This document shows, in pieces, positions 6,381-7,271 of a stretch of 7,271 nucleotides of DNA. The stretch lies in the NCBI GenBank assembly GCA_020631295.1, contig JAHDHN010000013.1:13185-20455 (forward strand), written 5' to 3'. Source of the stretch: Rickettsiales bacterium. Lineage in GTDB: Bacteria > Pseudomonadota > Alphaproteobacteria > Rickettsiales > UBA8987. Every line of letters starts with the position of its first letter. The stretch's first letter is position 1. The position numbers were made by a program, and so were the translations under genes. The notes beneath the pieces are model-generated. The model searched no databases and was not told the DNA's origin. It saw only the letters and a list, made by a program, of their open reading frames with translations.

Positions 6381-7271
6381 AGACGAAAAAGAATATCAAG
6401 GCATTAGCGACGCACCGTCTGAAAATTATGACAGCGCCGAAGCAGAGCCCTATGACTTGCAGCAAGATAAGCCTACGGTAGGTGGCTCTGCCCGTCGCAC
6501 TTTCCTTATTTTTGCCGTTGTGCTTATTTTATTAGTGATTGTACTGTTCTCCATCTTGGGTGGTGGAAATAAAAAGCCTGCACCTGCGCCGGCTATTCCT
6601 ACAGCCAGCACTACCCGCCCTGTGTTGGAAGATAAGAACAAAAATGCAACCTCTCCGCGTACGCCCACACGTCCGAGCTTTGGCCAATCTAATAACGCAA
6701 AAGATAATAATAACTCTGCGTCCAATAGTGATAACACAGAGACAGCCAGCAACGATAAAATAGCACCGCCGCCTATTCCGCAGCCTCCTGGTTTGGGGGA
6801 CGGACAGTTGGTAACGCCCACGGCTCCTGTGTTAGGGCGCAGTAGCAGCGGTGGAAATAGCACTTCAGATCGTCCACGTTTTGGTGGCAGTAGCGTTTCT
6901 AGCAGTGCATCTTCGTCTAACCGCCCGCGCTTTGGCAGTAGTAGCAGTAGTAGCAATAGCCGTAACCGTATGTCTTTCTTTGGACGGGATCGTAATGAAG
7001 ATCCGCGTAGTTCTGCCTTTGCACAAGAAGACCAAGATTACGAAGCGCGTATTCGCTCTAACCCTATTATTTTTGGCAGCGGTACGGGTGGGTATGAAAC
7101 ATCAAATGACATAGCTGCTACCAGTAATGATGTAGAATTTGTGGATGCCATGATTGATCCGTTAGAAGGCGTGGGAAAATCTTCTGCGGCTACGCAAGAT
7201 GCAACCAAATACGGCAATCCGTATAATATTATTTTACAAGGCAAGATGATTGATGCCGTGCTAGAAACAGG
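6370..7271 (+). CDS. virB10: Type IV secretion system protein VirB10, 3' end cut by window edge
   Basis: VirB10 spans the envelope, linking the inner-membrane energy components to the outer-membrane pore. The reading frame stays open from 6370 to the window edge: 300 full codons and two bases. The acidic cytoplasmic N-terminus (1-40) is followed by one membrane helix at about 44-64. A long periplasmic linker then runs to about 220: Asn/Ser/Asp-rich at 107-129, proline-rich at 132-141, and serine-rich with RPxFG repeats at 168-208. A conserved-looking RIRSNPIIFG sits at 227-236. The start of the TrbI/VirB10 beta-barrel domain appears at 288-300 as ILQGKMIDAVLET, matching the family GxxIxAVLET pattern. 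The rest of the barrel, including the antenna helices, lies beyond the window. An in-frame TAA at 6364 makes this ATG the first possible start, and no Shine-Dalgarno sequence is evident. The gap after virB9 is 15 bases. Confidence 0.93.
   Translation, partial: MLFEDEKEYQGISDAPSENYDSAEAEPYDLQQDKPTVGGSARRTFLIFAVVLILLVIVLFSILGGGNKKPAPAPAIPTASTTRPVLEDKNKNATSPRTPTRPSFGQSNNAKDNNNSASNSDNTETASNDKIAPPPIPQPPGLGDGQLVTPTAPVLGRSSSGGNSTSDRPRFGGSSVSSSASSSNRPRFGSSSSSSNSRNRMSFFGRDRNEDPRSSAFAQEDQDYEARIRSNPIIFGSGTGGYETSNDIAATSNDVEFVDAMIDPLEGVGKSSAATQDATKYGNPYNIILQGKMIDAVLET
6670..6984 (+). repeat. Degenerate RPxFG protein repeats in the VirB10 linker
   Basis: Related short motifs recur in the periplasmic linker, each followed by a polar run: RPSFGQS (101-107), RPRFGGSS (168-175), RPRFGSSS (185-192) and a more distant NRMSFFGRDR (199-208). 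The second and third copies are 17 residues apart and their coding bases differ at several third positions, so they are not a very recent DNA duplication. Serines, asparagines and glycines dominate the spacers, as expected of an unfolded linker. Confidence 0.65.
6937..6960 (+). repeat. Trinucleotide microsatellite encoding polyserine in virB10
   Basis: Two perfect copies of the nine-base unit AGTAGTAGC lie in tandem, followed by AATAGC. In frame they encode six serines, one asparagine and one serine (190-197). Changes in copy number by slippage would lengthen or shorten the linker without breaking the frame. Confidence 0.7.

Noticed and set aside
6450..6956. A 168-codon reverse-strand frame rich in leucine, proline and glycine
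   Set aside because: It is the complement of the serine- and proline-rich VirB10 linker, and its low-complexity product follows from that composition.

Overview
The window carries six same-strand protein genes, packed almost end to end, in the order rfbC, lptG, lptD, surA, virB8, virB9 and virB10. That is seven names, because virB10 is cut by the right edge; the first six are complete. The host is most likely an alphaproteobacterium. The run lptG-lptD-surA is a common alphaproteobacterial arrangement. The short VirB8/VirB9 proteins resemble, from memory, those of the Rickettsiales vir-homolog (rvh) type IV secretion system. Base composition looks roughly balanced, unlike the strongly AT-rich genomes of Rickettsia, so a less reduced or early-branching Rickettsiales relative is a reasonable guess. 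The lineage is an inference and was not tested.

Positions 2-3750 hold envelope genes. RfbC makes a dTDP-rhamnose precursor for surface polysaccharide. LptG is an inner-membrane permease subunit of the lipopolysaccharide (LPS) transporter, and LptD is the outer-membrane translocon that finishes LPS export. The genes are separated by 9 and 2 bases, so they are probably one transcript. At 3796-4767 follows SurA, a periplasmic chaperone that in well-studied bacteria helps assemble outer-membrane barrels, LptD among them.

After a 70-base gap the content changes to a conjugation-type secretion machine. VirB8 (inner-membrane scaffold), VirB9 and VirB10 (parts of the core channel spanning the envelope) run from 4838 to the window end. 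virB8 and virB9 overlap by one base. virB11 and virD4 would be expected next in an rvh-like locus, but they lie outside the window. No virB7 or virB6 is present.

No RNA gene, CRISPR array, insertion sequence, attachment site or convincing terminator was seen. There is no gene-free stretch over 300 bases. The window does not show an obvious new system. The most noteworthy points are the direct join between LPS-export and secretion genes, a repeated RPxFG/serine-rich linker in VirB10, and the out-of-frame ATGs and weak ribosome sites ahead of virB8 and virB10.
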